DNA of 43,999 bases from Nemertoderma westbladi. Lineage: Eukaryota; Xenacoelomorpha; Nemertodermatida; Nemertodermatidae. The notes under the pieces were generated by a model that was not told the origin of the DNA, searched no databases, and worked only from the letters and a program-made list of their open reading frames with translations. Shown in pieces: positions 1 through 12,652 of this stretch. The position numbers were made by a program, and so were the translations under genes. Each line of letters begins with the position of its first letter. Position 1 is the stretch's first letter. The DNA is taken from positions 1 through 43,999 of the forward strand of contig JAUCBJ010007801.1 in NCBI GenBank assembly GCA_032718475.1, written 5' to 3'.

Positions 1-22
1 GATAATGATAATGATAATGATA
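1..22. repeat. GATAAT microsatellite
   Basis: Short run of the unit GATAAT at the very start of the window. It may continue to the left outside the window. Confidence 0.8.
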
Positions 23-775
23 TAACATAATTTATGTTATTTTTTGGTATATTTATTTTTTTATGTTAATTTGTGCAGTTTCTATCATTTATAATATATA
101 TATACAATCATTTCGTAATGTTAATATTTTGGAATAAAACTACATACATACTTGTTGCAAAGTACATTACAATGTTCTGATCCTCGTGGCTTTATTTTCA
201 CTCACTCACTAACGTTCGTTCGTGTAACAAAGCCACTCGGATCATCACACTGTAAAGTGCTACTTTACACACAAGTATGTAAATAGTTATTATTTTATAA
301 GATATTTTTAAAATGTTTTTCAATTGAGTACTAACAACACCAAATTTATATTTGGATTGGTAGGTTTGACTAATTTTAATAATCATGTAACTCAAACTCA
401 AAGGCAAATTACCCTAAGTCACGTACTTTGTAGATTTTCGAATAATAATAATAGCATTGGGTCATCATCGGGGGTTTTACATTTCGTGTTGAAAGTATTA
501 AATTTGGAAATATTTTATATATATAATATTATATATGTGGAGTTTCGGATGATAATAATTACCAATTAATAATCACCGCGTTTTTTTTTAATTTCTAAAT
601 GTCTCGAACGTGGTTGCCAAATGCATAGAAAATGACATACCACCTATTTCAGAAGATTATATAGAATTATTTTGACGCTTCTTTACATCTTGCTTTACCT
701 ATCTTTACATTGCTTCTTCACTTCTACATTTTAAAAATTTCACTAAAAACAATACAACTCATTTTATTCATTATT
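23..775. other. AT-rich region without a recognisable gene
   Basis: AT-rich DNA with only short chance reading frames and no domain, splice structure or repeat family that I recognise. Confidence 0.6.
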
Positions 776-787
776 TTCATTTTTGGA

Positions 788-1415
788 AGGTGAATGGTGA
801 ATTTTTGGAAGGTATCCGAAGGTGAAGACCTTCGGATACGCAAGAGGAAGGCATGGGCAGCGTTAAATAGTCTGTCCAGGATTTGGAAATCTTATAGAAT
901 AAAACGGAACCTTAAGGTTCGATTATTTATGGCAGCAGTAGTACCAGTACTTTTATATGGGAGTCTATTCTGGGCTCTAACTGCAGTGGTTACCAAATCT
1001 CTGGATGGCACTTTCACAAGAATGCTGCGCCGTGTTTATTGTGTCAAGTACAATGAACAGATCTCCCACCAGACTCTATGCAACATTGGAGGTGTTCCAA
1101 TAATCTACCCTAGCTTGACACTTGAAAGGAACCGCCTCCGCTTTGCATGACATTGCTTTCGGCGTGAGGTCCACCCAGTGCATAATCTTGTGCTTTGCCG
1201 GCCTCATGGAGCGAATAAGCATGGTGGACAGCCCATGACTTTCTCGAGACGCATCTTAAAGGACACTGGCCTTGAAGATGCGGATGATCTAGCAAATGTC
1301 ATGGGTGATAGGTAGTTGTGGCGGCGCAATTTTGTTGACAAGCCGGCACAGCATTCTTAATATAAATGTAATATATATATAATGCAGCTGCAATGCAGCA
1401 TGCCGATCGTAGTAG
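788..1415 (+). pseudogene. 5'-truncated non-LTR retrotransposon, family A (C-terminal end of reverse transcriptase ORF plus 3' UTR)
   Basis: The frame at 794-1150 reads the C-terminal region of an APE-type non-LTR retrotransposon polyprotein. It has the segments KAWAALNSLSRIWKS, VLLYGSLFWALT and SLDGTFTRMLRRVY, typical of the part after the reverse transcriptase. A stop at 1148-1150 interrupts it, and the continuation to about 1360 is recognisable by homology with the copy at 24144-24411. The 3' UTR contains AATGCAGCTGCAATGCAGC and ends in a short TAG run. It is flanked by a 12-bp direct repeat TTCATTTTTGGA at 776-787 and 1416-1427, a clean target duplication. Seen: homology to the other copies, stop, duplication. 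Inferred: RTE-like or related clade. It is dead because both the endonuclease and the RT core are missing. Confidence 0.88.
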
Positions 1416-1427
1416 TTCATTTTTGGA

Positions 1428-1857
1428 GCCCGCATGTTCATTTACAAAATCTTATTTTAAGACTCTTTTACTATTTTCATTTTCTGTTATTAATAAATTG
1501 GCAATTTTGTTAAAAAAACATTTAAATTTTAAAATGTAAAAACCATGAGGTTTATATTTTTCTTTAAAAAATGGGGAAATATTATGAAATCAAGAAAACT
1601 ACCTGAAATTTATTGAAGCAAATGAAACTTCCTTACATATTAAGCAATAATTATAAAATCAGTAATTACAAAAAAACAAAATGTGGTTTCCATATAATTG
1701 CGTTTCGGAAAAAACTATTATTAGTATTCTTTATTGAAGAGTTGACATGAGTATACCCTACCATCAAAACAAGTCCAAATAAAAGTGAAACAAATACGAC
1801 ATAATAAATATAAAATACAATAGCCCTTTCTTGACTTCCAAAAAATTCCCAAATCCC
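1428..1857. other. AT-rich spacer
   Basis: No gene or repeat family recognised between the retroelement fragment and the poly-C MITE. Confidence 0.6.
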
Positions 1858-2050
1858 AAATTACTCCCAAAAATAAAACTATAACCTGTTATATTGAATA
1901 TAGTTTATTGTTTTGATTAGAATAGCATGCGACTGTAAACTGCTCATTTCCCTTAATTGATAATTTGACATTGAGGCGAGATATTAATTCGCCGAGTAAG
2001 AATTTGCCTTAAATCCACCCCCCCCCCTCCCCCCCCCCCCCCGCCCCCCC
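1858..2050 (+). mobile_element. Poly-C MITE, 5'-truncated copy
   Basis: Homologous to the complete copy at 30074-30319. Shared blocks include AAAATAAAACT, TTATTGTTTTG, TTAATTGATAATTTGACATT and GATATTAATTC. It ends in an impure C run at 2018-2050. The poly-G end and the GGACGCA terminal motif are not visible at the left, so the copy looks truncated there. Confidence 0.7.
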
Positions 2051-2085
2051 TACTATAATAATACACTGGAATAATCATTCACCAA

Positions 2086-2190
2086 ACCTCTGGTTCCGGC
2101 TCCGGCTCCGTCTTTGTCTCCGGCAGGAGCTCATATTGTAACCCGGAGGAACCTCCGGGCTTCGGCTCCTGATGAAATTTTAGCTCTGTC
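2086..2190. other. GC-rich segment bordering the satellite array
   Basis: Contains short GGCTCC repeats and a palindromic CCCGGAGGAACCTCCGGG. It forms the left shoulder of the tandem array. No function recognised. Confidence 0.5.
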
Positions 2191-2194
2191 GCAT

Positions 2195-2310
2195 CCCTAG
2201 TATGTACCATCAAGAGATCTGATGAATCCTGCGAGCATCCTGGTGTATGTACAGTATGTACCGTCAAGAGATGTGGTGAATTCTGCGAGCATCCTGGTGT
2301 ATGTACAGTA
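2195..2310 (+). repeat. Satellite array, first units (left of transposon insertion)
   Basis: Two full units of the same minisatellite that fills 3699-11541, in the same orientation. The unit core is GTACCGTCAAGAGATCTGG followed by TGAATCCTGCGAGCATCCTG. The segment at 2170-2200 (GCATCCCTAGTATG) looks like a decayed unit. The array is broken at 2310/2311 by an inverted-repeat transposon. Confidence 0.9.
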
Positions 2311-3698
2311 ACGCTTTCAAATAACGTCCTATTGGATCCTAATAGGATCCTAATAGGAACCTAATAGGAAATAAATAACCTTTAGGAAATCACTTGGAAT
2401 TTGCCTGATGCAAGTCTACCTAGAGCGGCTAAATATCAAAGCTTAGAAGTGTCTGTCAATCAACCTCCCGGGATAGCTGAAAGTGGTAAAGAGAGCCGCT
2501 TTGTCTAGTGGTTGAGTTGTATTTCCCTTCCCCTGACCTATCTTACAACAACGATACTCCCCACCCCATAGGCTAATGTTAAATATGCAAGACACCTACT
2601 GGCTTTAACTCAACATCTGGACACATTAACTACCATACAGTAAAGGTATCGCCGCTTGTGTAAAATAGGCCCGCCAACACGTTGAGTGAGCCTCAACAAG
2701 TAGTTGGGCTGCTAAAGCGTAATCTGATTGTATTCGGACGTCAAACTTTTAATAATTTTATTTAAATTATTGTGCGAACTTTTTAGATCTGGCGATTTTA
2801 CCATTTCCATGGTATAATAAATATAATTTATAATTAATATTAATATCAATATGCCAAGAGGTTAAGTTTATTACAAACCACTAAACTCATAAGGGTCTGT
2901 TAATTCCTGTAGGATGTTATGTCATTTATTTTTCGTAGTGGTAGTGATACGGATTGTGACATGTTGCTGAATCTGCTTGGAGAGAGTGTAATGTGCTTTG
3001 TGGGTGTAGCAAATATAGCATTCAATATTACATACATTTATTTAGTCGCCCAGTTTTAGCCCCTGTCTAATTATTAATTAAACTAATAAACTAAAATAAA
3101 CTAATATTTATTCTATTAATAATTACACAAACATTGTGTTTTACTCTTTATTACTCAAAATATGTTCAATAGTTATAAATACAGTGTGTGATCCTACAGT
3201 TATTTGTAAGTTCAATACGATTTTAAATTATTCCAGAGCCCACCAGCAGCCCACGGACGTTAACTATGTGCGGATGTGTGTGGATTTCATCTATTAGAGT
3301 TTATATTTTAAATATTATTTACGTCAGAGGCTGGCAATACAAGGTACAGTAAGAGTGTAATCTTCCATCGACAACCATACCTCAATGTAATGAACTGAAC
3401 ACTACGCAAACTTTAGGCTGTGTCTACTCCATTCTATACAACTTAATGATTGACAGGATAGAGAAGAAGTGGACCAGCACAAGCATAGTCTGAGTCAGTC
3501 CACCTTCCAGACATCAAAGTAAGCGCCGATTTCCAAGTAAATTCCTAATGAAATCCAAGTCAAATCCTAAGTGCCTCCAAGTCTGGAATTTGGGCTAAAT
3601 TTCATTTCCAATTAAATCCTAACTCCAATAGTAGTGAATCAGTGACTTGGATCCTAATAGGATCCTATTAGGAACCAATACGACGTTATTTGAAAGCG
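2311..3698. mobile_element. Inverted-repeat DNA transposon (non-autonomous, hAT-like) inserted in the satellite array
   Basis: The left end reads CGCTTTCAAATAACGTC and then repeated CCTAATAGGAT-type motifs. The right end is its inverse, ending GACGTTATTTGAAAGCG. Array sequence of the same orientation abuts both ends. The flanks GTACAGTA (2303-2310) and GTACTGTA (3699-3706) are an 8-bp target duplication with one mismatch, which suggests the hAT superfamily. There is no transposase frame inside 1388 bp, so it is non-autonomous. The interior is AT-rich and otherwise unrecognised. Inference: class from duplication length only. Confidence 0.75.
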
Positions 3699-4781
3699 GT
3701 ACTGTATGTACCGTCAAGAGATGTGGTAAATCCTGCGAGCATCCTGGTGTATGTACAGTATGTACCGTCAAGAGATGTGGTGAATTCTGCGAGCATCCTG
3801 GTGTATGTATGTACCGTCAAGAGATGTGGTGAATCCTGCGAGCATCCTGGTGTATGTACAGTATGTACCGTCAAGAGATGTGGTGAATTCTGCGAGCATC
3901 CTGGTGTATGTATGTACCGTCAAGAGATGTGGTGAATCCTGCGAGCATCCTGGTGTATGTATGTGTATCCTGGTGTATGTATGTACCATCAAGAGATCTG
4001 GTGAATCCTGCGAGCATCCTGGTGTATGTATGTACCGTCAAGAGATCTGGTGAATCCTGCGAGCATCCTGGTGTATGTACAGTATGTACCATCAAGAGAT
4101 CTGATGAATCCTGCGAGCATCCTGGTGTATGTATGTACCGTCAAGAGATCTGGTGAATCCTGCGAGCATCCTGGTGTATGTACAGTATGTACCGTCAAGA
4201 GATGTGGTGAATCCTGCGAGCATCCTGGTGTATGTACAGTATGTACCGTCAAGAGATCTGGTGAATCCTGCGAGCATCTTGGTGTATGTATGTACCGTCA
4301 AGAGATCTGGTGAATCCTGCGAGCATCCTGGTGTATGTACAGTATGTACCGTCAAGAGATGTGGTGAATCCTGCGAGCATCCTGGTGTATGTATGTACCG
4401 TCAAGAGATCTGGTGAATCCTGCGAGCATCATGGTGTATGTATGTACCGTCAAGAGATCTGGTGAATCCTGCGAGCATCATGGTGTATGTATGTACCGTC
4501 AAGAGATCTGGTGAATCCTGCGAGCATCCTGGTGTATGTACAGTATGTACCGTCAAGAGATGTGGTGAATCCTGCGAGCATCCTGGTGTATGTATGTACT
4601 ATCAAGAGATCTGGTGAATCCTGCGAGCATCCTGGTGTATGTACAGTATGTACCGTCAAGAGATGTGGTGAATCCTGCGAGCATCCTGGTGTATGTATGT
4701 ACCGTCAAGAGATCTGGTGAATCCTGCGAGCATCATGGTGTATGTATGTGTATCCTGGTGTATGTATGTGTATCCTAGCGT

Positions 4782-7700
4782 ATGTATGTACCGACAAGAG
4801 ATCTGGTGAATTCTGTGAGCATCCTGGTGTATGTATGTGTATCCTGGTGTATGTATGTGTATCCTAGCGTATGTATGTACCGTCAAGAGATCTGGTGAAT
4901 TCTGCGAGCATCCTGGTGTATGTATGTACCGTCAAGAGATCTGGTGAATCCTGCGAGCATCCTGGTGTATGTATGTGTATCCTGGTGTATGTATGTGTAT
5001 CCTAGCGTATGGATGTACCGTCAAGAGATCTGGTGAATCCTGCGAGCATCCTGGTGTATGTACAGTATGTACCATCAAGAGATCTGGTGAATCCTGCGAG
5101 CATCCTGGTGTATGTATGTACCGTCAAGAGATCTGGTGAATCCTGCGAGCATCCTGGTGTATGTACAGTATGTACCGTCAAGAGATCTGGTGAATCCTGC
5201 GAGCATCCTGGTGTATGTACAGTATGTACCGTCAAGAGATCTGGTGAATCCTGCGAGCATCCTGGTGTATGTATGTACCGTCAAGAGATCTGGTGAATCC
5301 TGCGAGCATCCTGGTGTATGTATGTGTATCCTGGTGTATGTATCTACCATCAATAGATCTGGTGAATTATGCGAGCATCCTGGTGTATGTATGTACCGTC
5401 AAGAGATCTGGTGAATCCTGCCAGCATCCTGGTGTATGTATGTACCGTCAAGAGAGCTGGTGAATCCTGCGAGCATTCTGGTGTATGTATGTACCGTCAA
5501 GAGATCTGGTGAATCCTGCGAGCATCCTGGTGTATGTATGTGTATCCTGGTGTATGTATGTACCGTCAAGAGATCTGGTGAATCCTGCGAGCATCCTGGT
5601 GTATGTACAGTATGTACCGTCAAGAGATCTGGTGAATTCTGCGAGCATCCTGGTGTATGTATGTACCGTTAAGAGATCTGGTGAATCCTGCGAGCATCCT
5701 GGTGTATGTATGTGTATCCTGGTGTATGTATGTGTATCCTAGCGTATGTATGTACCGTCAAGAGATCTGGAGAATCCTGCGAGCATCCTGGTGTATGTAT
5801 GTACCGTCAAGAGATCTGGTGAATCCTGCGAGCATCCTGGTGTATGTACAGTATGTACCATCAAGAGATCTGGTGAATCCTGCGAGCATCCTGGTGTATG
5901 TATGTACCGTCAAGAGATCTGGTGAATCCTGCGAGCATCCTGGTGTATGTACAGTATGTACCGTCAAGAGATCTGGTGAATTCTGCGAGCATCCTGGTGT
6001 ATGTATGTACCGTCAAGAGATCTGGTGAATCCTGCGAGCATCCTGGTGTATGTATGTGTATCCTGGTGTATGTATGTACCGTCAAGAGATCTGGTGAATC
6101 CTGCGAGCATCCTGGTGTATGTACAGTATGTACCATCAAGAGATCTGGTGAATCCTGCGAGCATCCTGGTGTATGTATGTACCGTCAAGAGATCTGGTGA
6201 ATCCTGCGAGCATCCTGGTGTATGTACAGTATGTACCGTCAAGAGATCTGGTGAATTCTGCGGGCATCCTGGTGTATGTATGTACCGTCAAGAGATCTGG
6301 TGAATTCTGCGAGCATCCTGGTGTATGTATGTGTATCCTGGTGTATGTATGTACCGTCAAGAGATCTGGTGAATCCTGCGAGCATCCTGGTGTATGTACA
6401 GTATGTACCGTCAAGAGATCTGGTGAATTCTGCGAGCATCCTGGTGTATGTATGTACCGTCAAGAGATCTGGTGAATCCTGCGAGCATCCTGGTGTATGT
6501 ATGTGTATCCTGGTGTATGTATGTGTATCCTAGCGTATGTATGTACCGTCAAGAGATCTGGTGAATCCTGCGAGCATCCTGGTGTATGTACAGTATGTAC
6601 CATCAAGAGATCTGGTGAATCCTGCGAGCATCCTGGTGTATGTATGTACCATCAAGAGATCTGGTGAATCCTGCGAGCATCCTGGTGTATGTATGTACCG
6701 TCAAGAGATCTGGTGAATCCTGCGAGCATCCTGGTGTATGTATGTACCGTCAAGAGATCTGGTGAATCCTGCGAGCATCCTGGTGTATGTATGTGTATCC
6801 TGGTGTATGTATGTGTATCCTAGCGTATGTATGTACCGTCAAGAGATCTGGTGAATTCTGTGAGCATCCTGGTGTATGTATGTGTATCCTGGTGTATGTA
6901 TGTGTATCCTAGCGTATGTATGTACCGTCAAGAGATCTGGTGAATTCTGCGAGCATCCTGGTGTATGTATGTACCGTCAAGAGATCTGGTGAATCCTGCG
7001 AGCATCCTGGTGTATGTATGTGTATCCTGGTGTATGTATGTGTATCCTAGCGTATGTATGTACCGTCAAGAGATCTGGTGAATCCTGCGAGCATCCTGGT
7101 GTATGTACAGTATGTACCATCAAGAGATCTGGTGAATCCTGCGAGCATCCTGGTGTATGTATGTACCGTCAAGAGATCTGGTGAATCCTGCGAGCATCCT
7201 GGTGTATGTACAGTATGTACCGTCAAGAGATCTGGTGAATCCTGCGAGCATCCTGGTGTATGTACAGTATGTACCGTCAAGAGATCTGGTGAATCCTGCG
7301 AGCATCCTGGTGTATGTATGTACCGTCAAGAGATCTGGTGAATCCTGCGAGCATCCTGGTGTATGTATGTACCGTCAAGAGATCTGGTGAATCCTGCGAG
7401 CATCCTGGTGTATGTATGTGTATCCTGGTGTATGTATCTACCATCAATAGATCTGGTGAATTATGCGAGCATCCTGGTGTATGTATGTACCGTCAAGAGA
7501 TCTGGTGAATCCTGCCAGCATCCTGGTGTATGTATGTACCGTTAAGAGAGCTGGTGAATCCTGCGAGCATTCTGGTGTATGTATGTACCGTCAAGAGATC
7601 TGGTGAATCCTGCGAGCATCCTGGTGTATGTATGTGTATCCTGGTGTATGTATGTACCGTCAAGAGATCTGGTGAATCCTGCGAGCATCCTGGTGTATGT

Positions 7701-8924
7701 ACAGTATGTACCGTCAAGAGATCTGGTGAATTCTGCGAGCATCCTGGTGTATGTATGTACCGTCAAGAGATCTGGTGAATCCTGCGAGCATCCTGGTGTA
7801 TGTATGTGTATCCTGGTGTATGTATGTGTATCCTAGCGTATGTATGTACCGTCAAGAGATCTGGAGAATCCTGCGAGCATCCTGGTGTATGTATGTACCG
7901 TCAAGAGATCTGGTGAATCCTGCGAGCATCCTGGTGTATGTACAGTATGTACCATCAAGAGATCTGGTGAATCCTGCGAGCATCCTGGTGTATGTATGTA
8001 CCGTCAAGAGATCTGGTGAATCCTGCGAGCATCCTGGTGTATGTACAGTATGTACCGTCAAGAGATCTGGTGAATTCTGCGAGCATCCTGGTGTATGTAT
8101 GTACCGTCAAGAGATCTGGTGAATCCTGCGAGCATCCTGGTGTATGTATGTGTATCCTGGTGTATGTATGTACCGTCAAGAGATCTGGTGAATCCTGCGA
8201 GCATCCTGGTGTATGTACAGTATGTACCGTCAAGAGATCTGGTGAATTCTGCGAGCATCCTGGTGTATGTATGTACCGTCAAGAGATCTGGTGAATCCTG
8301 CGAGCATCCTGGTGTATGTATGTGTATCCTGGTGTATGTATGTGTATCCTAGCGTATGTATGTACCGTCAAGAGATCTGGTGAATCCTGCGAGCATCCTG
8401 GTGTATGTACAGTATGTACCATCAAGAGATCTGGTGAATCCTGCGAGCATCCTGGTGTATGTATGTACCATCAAGAGATCTGGTGAATCCTGCGAGCATC
8501 CTGGTGTATGTATGTACCGTCAAGAGATCTGGTGAATCCTGCGAGCATCCTGGTGTATGTATGTACCGTCAAGAGATCTGGTGAATCCTGCGAGCATCCT
8601 GGTGTATGTATGTGTATCCTGGTGTATGTATGTGTATCCTAGCGTATGTATGTACCGTCAAGAGATCTGGTGAATCCTGCGAGCATCCTGGTGTATGTAT
8701 GTACCGTCAAGAGATCTGGTGAATCCTGCGAGCATCCTGGTGTATGTACAGTATGTACCATCAAGAGATCTGGTGAATCCTGCGAGCATCCTGGTGTATG
8801 TATGTACCGTCAAGAGATCTGGTGAATCCTGCGAGCATCCTGGTGTATGTACAGTATGTACCGTCAAGAGATCTGGTGAATTCTGCGAGCATCCTGGTGT
8901 ATGTATGTACCGTCAAGAGATCTG
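4782..8924 (+). repeat. Higher-order repeat of about 2.09 kb within the array
   Basis: Rare variants recur at a constant offset. CTACCATCAATAGATCTGG occurs near 5345 and 7439, GAGAGCTGG at 5452 and 7546, and GGAGAATCC at 5769 and 7863: each 2094 bp apart. The variant TTCTGTGAGC occurs at 4811 and 6856, offset 2045, that is one 49-bp unit less. This shows block duplication plus later gain or loss of single units. Confidence 0.85.
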
Positions 8925-9897
8925 GTGAATCCTGCGAGCATCCTGGTGTATGTATGTGTATCCTGGTGTATGTATGTGTATCCTAGCGTATGTATGTACC
9001 GTCAAGAGATCTGGTGAATCCTGCGAGCATCCTGGTGTATGTACAGTATGTACCATCAAGAGATCTGGTGAATCCTGCGAGCATCCTGGTGTATGTATGT
9101 ACCATCAAGAGATCTGGTGAATCCTGCGAGCATCCTGGTGTATGTATGTACCGTCAAGAGATCTGGTGAATCCTGCGAGCATCCTGGTGTATGTATGTAC
9201 CGTCAAGAGATCTGGTGAATCCTGCGAGCATCCTGGTGTATGTACAGTATGTACCGTCAAGAGATGTGGTGAATCCTGCGAGCATCCTAGTGTATGTACA
9301 GTATGTACCGTCAAGAGATGTGGTGAATCCTGCGAGCATCCTGGTGTATGTATGTACCATCAAGAGATCTGGTGAATCCTGCGAGCATCCTGGTGTATGT
9401 ATGTGTATCCTGGTGTATGTATGTGTATCCTAGCGTAAGTATGTACCGTCAAGAGATCTGGTGAATCCTGCGAGCATCCTGGTGTATGTACAGTATGTAC
9501 CATCAAGAGATCTGGTGAATCCTGCGAGCATCCTGGTGTATGTATGTACCATCAAGAGATCTGGTGAATCCTGCGAGCATCCTGGTGTATGTATGTACCG
9601 TCAAGAGATCTGGTGAATCCTGCGAGCATCCTGGTGTATGTATGTACCGTCAAGAGATCTGGTGAATCCTGCGAGCATCCTGGTGTATGTACAGTATGTA
9701 CCGTCAAGAGATGTGGTGAATCCTGCGAGCATCCTGGTGTATGTACAGTATGTACCGTCAAGAGATGTGGTGAATCCTGCGAGCATCCTGGTGTATGTAC
9801 AGTATGTACCGTCAAGAGATGTGGTGAATCCTGCGAGCATCCTGGTGTATGTATGTACCATCAAGAGATCTGGTGAATCCTGCGAGCATCCTGGTGT

Positions 9898-10610
9898 ATG
9901 TATGTACCGTCAAGAGATCTGATGAATCCTGCGAGCACTATGGTGTATGTATGTACCGTCAAGAGATCTGGTGAATCCTGCGAGCATCCTGGTGTATGTA
10001 CAGTATGTACCGTCAAGAGATCTGGTGAATCCTGCGAGCATCCTGGTGTATGTACAGTATGTACCGTCAAGAGATGTGGTGAATCCTGCGAGCATCCTGG
10101 TGTATGTATGTACCATCAAGAGATCTGGTGAATCCTGCGAGCATCCTGGTGTATGTATGTACCGTCAAGAGATCTGGTGAATCCTGCGAGCATCCTGGTG
10201 TATGTACAGTATGTACCATCAAGAGATCTGGTGAATCCTGCGAGCATCCTGGTGTATGTATGTACCATCAAGAGATCTGGTGAATCCTGCGAGCATCCTG
10301 GTGTATGTATGTACCGTCAAGAGATCTGATGAATCCTGCGAGCACTATGGTGTATGTATGTACCGTCAAGAGATCTGGTGAATCCTGCGAGCATCCTGGT
10401 GTATGTACAGTATGTACCGTCAAGAGATCTGGTGAATCCTGCGAGCATCCTGGTGTATGTACAGTATGTACCGTCAAGAGATGTGGTGAATCCTGCGAGC
10501 ATCCTGGTGTATGTATGTACCATCAAGAGATCTGGTGAATCCTGCGAGCATCCTGGTGTATGTATGTACCGTCAAGAGATCTGATGAATCCTGCGAGCAC
10601 TATGGTGTAT
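9898..10610 (+). repeat. Local higher-order repeat of about 407 bp in the array
   Basis: The rare variant GCACTATGGTG occurs at 9935, 10342 and 10597. The first two copies lie in near-identical 407-bp blocks, the third in a shorter 255-bp step. A further copy lies near 11125. Confidence 0.75.
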
Positions 10611-11541
10611 GTATGTACCGTCAAGAGATGTGGTGAATCCTGCGAGCATCCTGGTGTATGTATGTACCGTCAAGAGATCTGGTGAATCCTGCGAGCATCA
10701 TGGTGTATGTATGTGTATCCTGGTGTATGTATGTGTATCCTAGCGTATGTATGTACCGTCAAGAGATCTGGTGAATCCTGTTAGCATCCTGGTGTATGTA
10801 TGTATATCCTGGTGTATGTATGTGTATCCTATCGTATGTATGTACCGTCAAGAGATCTGGTGAATCCTGCGAGCATCCTGGTGTATGTATGTACCGTCAA
10901 GAGATCTGGTGAATCCTGCGAGCATCATGGTGTATGTATGTACCGTCAAGAGATCTGGTGAATCCTGCGAGCATCCTGGTGTATGTATGTACCGTCAAGA
11001 GATCTGGTGAATCCTGCGAGCATCCTGGTGTATGTATGTACCGTCAAGAGATCTGGTAAATCCTGCGAGCATCCTGGTGTATGTACAGTATGTACCATCA
11101 AGAGATCTGGTGAATCCTGCGAGCACTATGGTGTATGTATGTACCGTCAAGAGATCTGGTGAATCCTGCGAGCATCCTGGTGTATGTACAGTATGTACCG
11201 TCAAGAGATGTGGTGAATCCTGCGAGCATCCTGGTGTATGTATGTACCGTCAAGAGATCTGGTGAATCCTGCGAGCATCATGGTGTATGTATGTGTATCC
11301 TGGTGTATGTATGTGTATCCTAGCGTATGTATGTACCGTCAAGAGATCTGGTGAATTCTGCGAGCATCCTGGTGTATGTATGTACCGTCAAGAGATCTGG
11401 TGAATCCTGCGAGCATCCTGGTGTATGTATGTGTATCCTGGTGTATGTATGTGTATCCTATCGTATGTATGTACCGTCAAGAGATCTGGTGAATTCTGCG
11501 AGCATCCTGGTGTATGTATGTACCGTCAAGAGATCTGGTGA

Positions 11542-12170
11542 AAAAAAAAACAAGACATTTACGATTCAACAAATCAATCAAAATACAAATTGTACATATA
11601 TACAAGAGCGATAAAAGATATTGAAAGCTCTAAACTTAAAGTAGCCTAGTTTGTTCATTAACTATCACATTAAGTAATCGCTAAAAGGTGTTTTCAGATT
11701 TGAAATCCTCGTTAAACACTTTTCTAGAAAAATAAAAAACAAATATCTATAATCTTGACCCCCCCCCCCCCCCCCCCCCCCCTCCCCTAAATCGTTTTGT
11801 AAAACCCTAGAAAGAATTCTTAGTGTTTTTTTTGTTACTCATAAATCGGGTTTCTTAAAGGACCAGGTTTAGCGAAAACATGTGGAGTGGAATTACAAAA
11901 TTTGATATTTTATGGTCGCTAAACCACTCCTCACTCAGTAGTAGTTCTAATGATGACATACTATTCGAGTATTCATATAGTGCAGGAACACATGTCTTAT
12001 TTTGGGTTCTATCCGCTTTCCCCATATATACTTACTGTTAATGTACAGTTCTATTAGGGGAACGAGAAGATAAGAATGCCATAAAATAATTATAATTCAA
12101 CATTTTTATTGTTGCTGCAAAATATTTTAATAATAAACTGGGAATTCGTTACGGTTCTATTATTCATATT
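11542..12170. other. Spacer with a poly-C tract
   Basis: Follows the end of the satellite with an A run. It contains a long C tract at 11759-11787 followed by TCCCC. No coding region recognised. Confidence 0.6.
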
Positions 12171-12330
12171 ACAAACTTATTATTTTAAGTTTAACTGCAA
12201 TATGCGCATAACAAATTTTGTCTTATTCACCGAAATAAATAAATAGCATTCGTTCTATTGTTTACATGATTCAGATAATTAGTTTGCACTCTCAGTCGGA
12301 TAATTATATTACGTATATTTCCGTGACAGT

Positions 12331-12562
12331 GGGGGAACTTAAAGTAAATCCCATTTCGGCGAATTAATATCTCTTCTCAATGTTAAGTTATCAATTAAAG
12401 GAAAGGGACAGGTTATAGTTGCACTTCATTTTCATCAAAACAATAAACGAAAATCAATAGAAGAGGTTAGACTTGTATTATTTTTTTATAGTAATCAGCT
12501 GTTATTTGCGTCGATTTCCCCTGGTAAGGGGTGGATTTTGATTGCGTCAACAGACCCCCCCC
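12331..12562 (-). mobile_element. Poly-C MITE, near-complete, upstream of MFS gene copy 1
   Basis: Reverse orientation relative to the copy at 30074. It starts with GGGGGAACTT, contains GGCGAATTAATATCTC, TTATCAATTAAAGG, CAAAACAATAAAC and CAGCTGTTATTTGCGTCG, and ends GCGTCAACAGA followed by an 8-bp C run at 12555-12562. Its end lies 90 bp before the ATG of the transporter gene, so it probably lies in or near the promoter or 5' UTR. Confidence 0.75.
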
Positions 12563-12652
12563 ATCTGCATTTTAGCAAAGGCATAAATTTTTGTCGTTTA
12601 TTAGAAATAGTTGAAAAACACCACCTATAAGAACTTGCAACATACTTGTTAA

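Larger units (their letters stand above)
3699..11541 (+). repeat. Minisatellite/satellite array of 49-, 54- and 20-bp blocks
   Basis: The array is built from three blocks. Block A (49 bp) runs from TACCGTCAAGAGATCTGG to GGTGTATGTATG. Block B (54 bp) is the same with an extra ACAGT, giving GTACAGTATGTAC at the junction. Block C (20 bp) is TATCCTGGTGTATGTATGTG or its variant with CCTAGCG, and looks like a partial 3' half of A. Roughly 150 units occur including the part left of the transposon (estimate). AGATCT alternates with AGATGTGG variants, and rarer variants (GAGAGCTGG, GGAGAATCC, GCACTATGG) mark larger duplicated blocks. It ends mid-unit in an A run at 11541-11552. Long open frames occur on both strands because the repeat lacks stops. 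They are not genes. Confidence 0.97.

Noticed and set aside
198-569. Two short frames at the left end of the window
   Set aside because: AT-rich, unrecognised, low complexity, no splice or homology support.
3699-11541. CRISPR-like repeat array
   Set aside because: There are no unique spacers; whole units are repeated and the DNA is eukaryotic.
3647-11614. Dozens of overlapping open frames on both strands encoding PSRDLVNPASILVYV-like or TRMLAGFTRSLDGTY-like repeats
   Set aside because: They follow the satellite unit, occur on both strands, and the 49-bp blocks shift frame every few units. There is no sign of selection on one frame.
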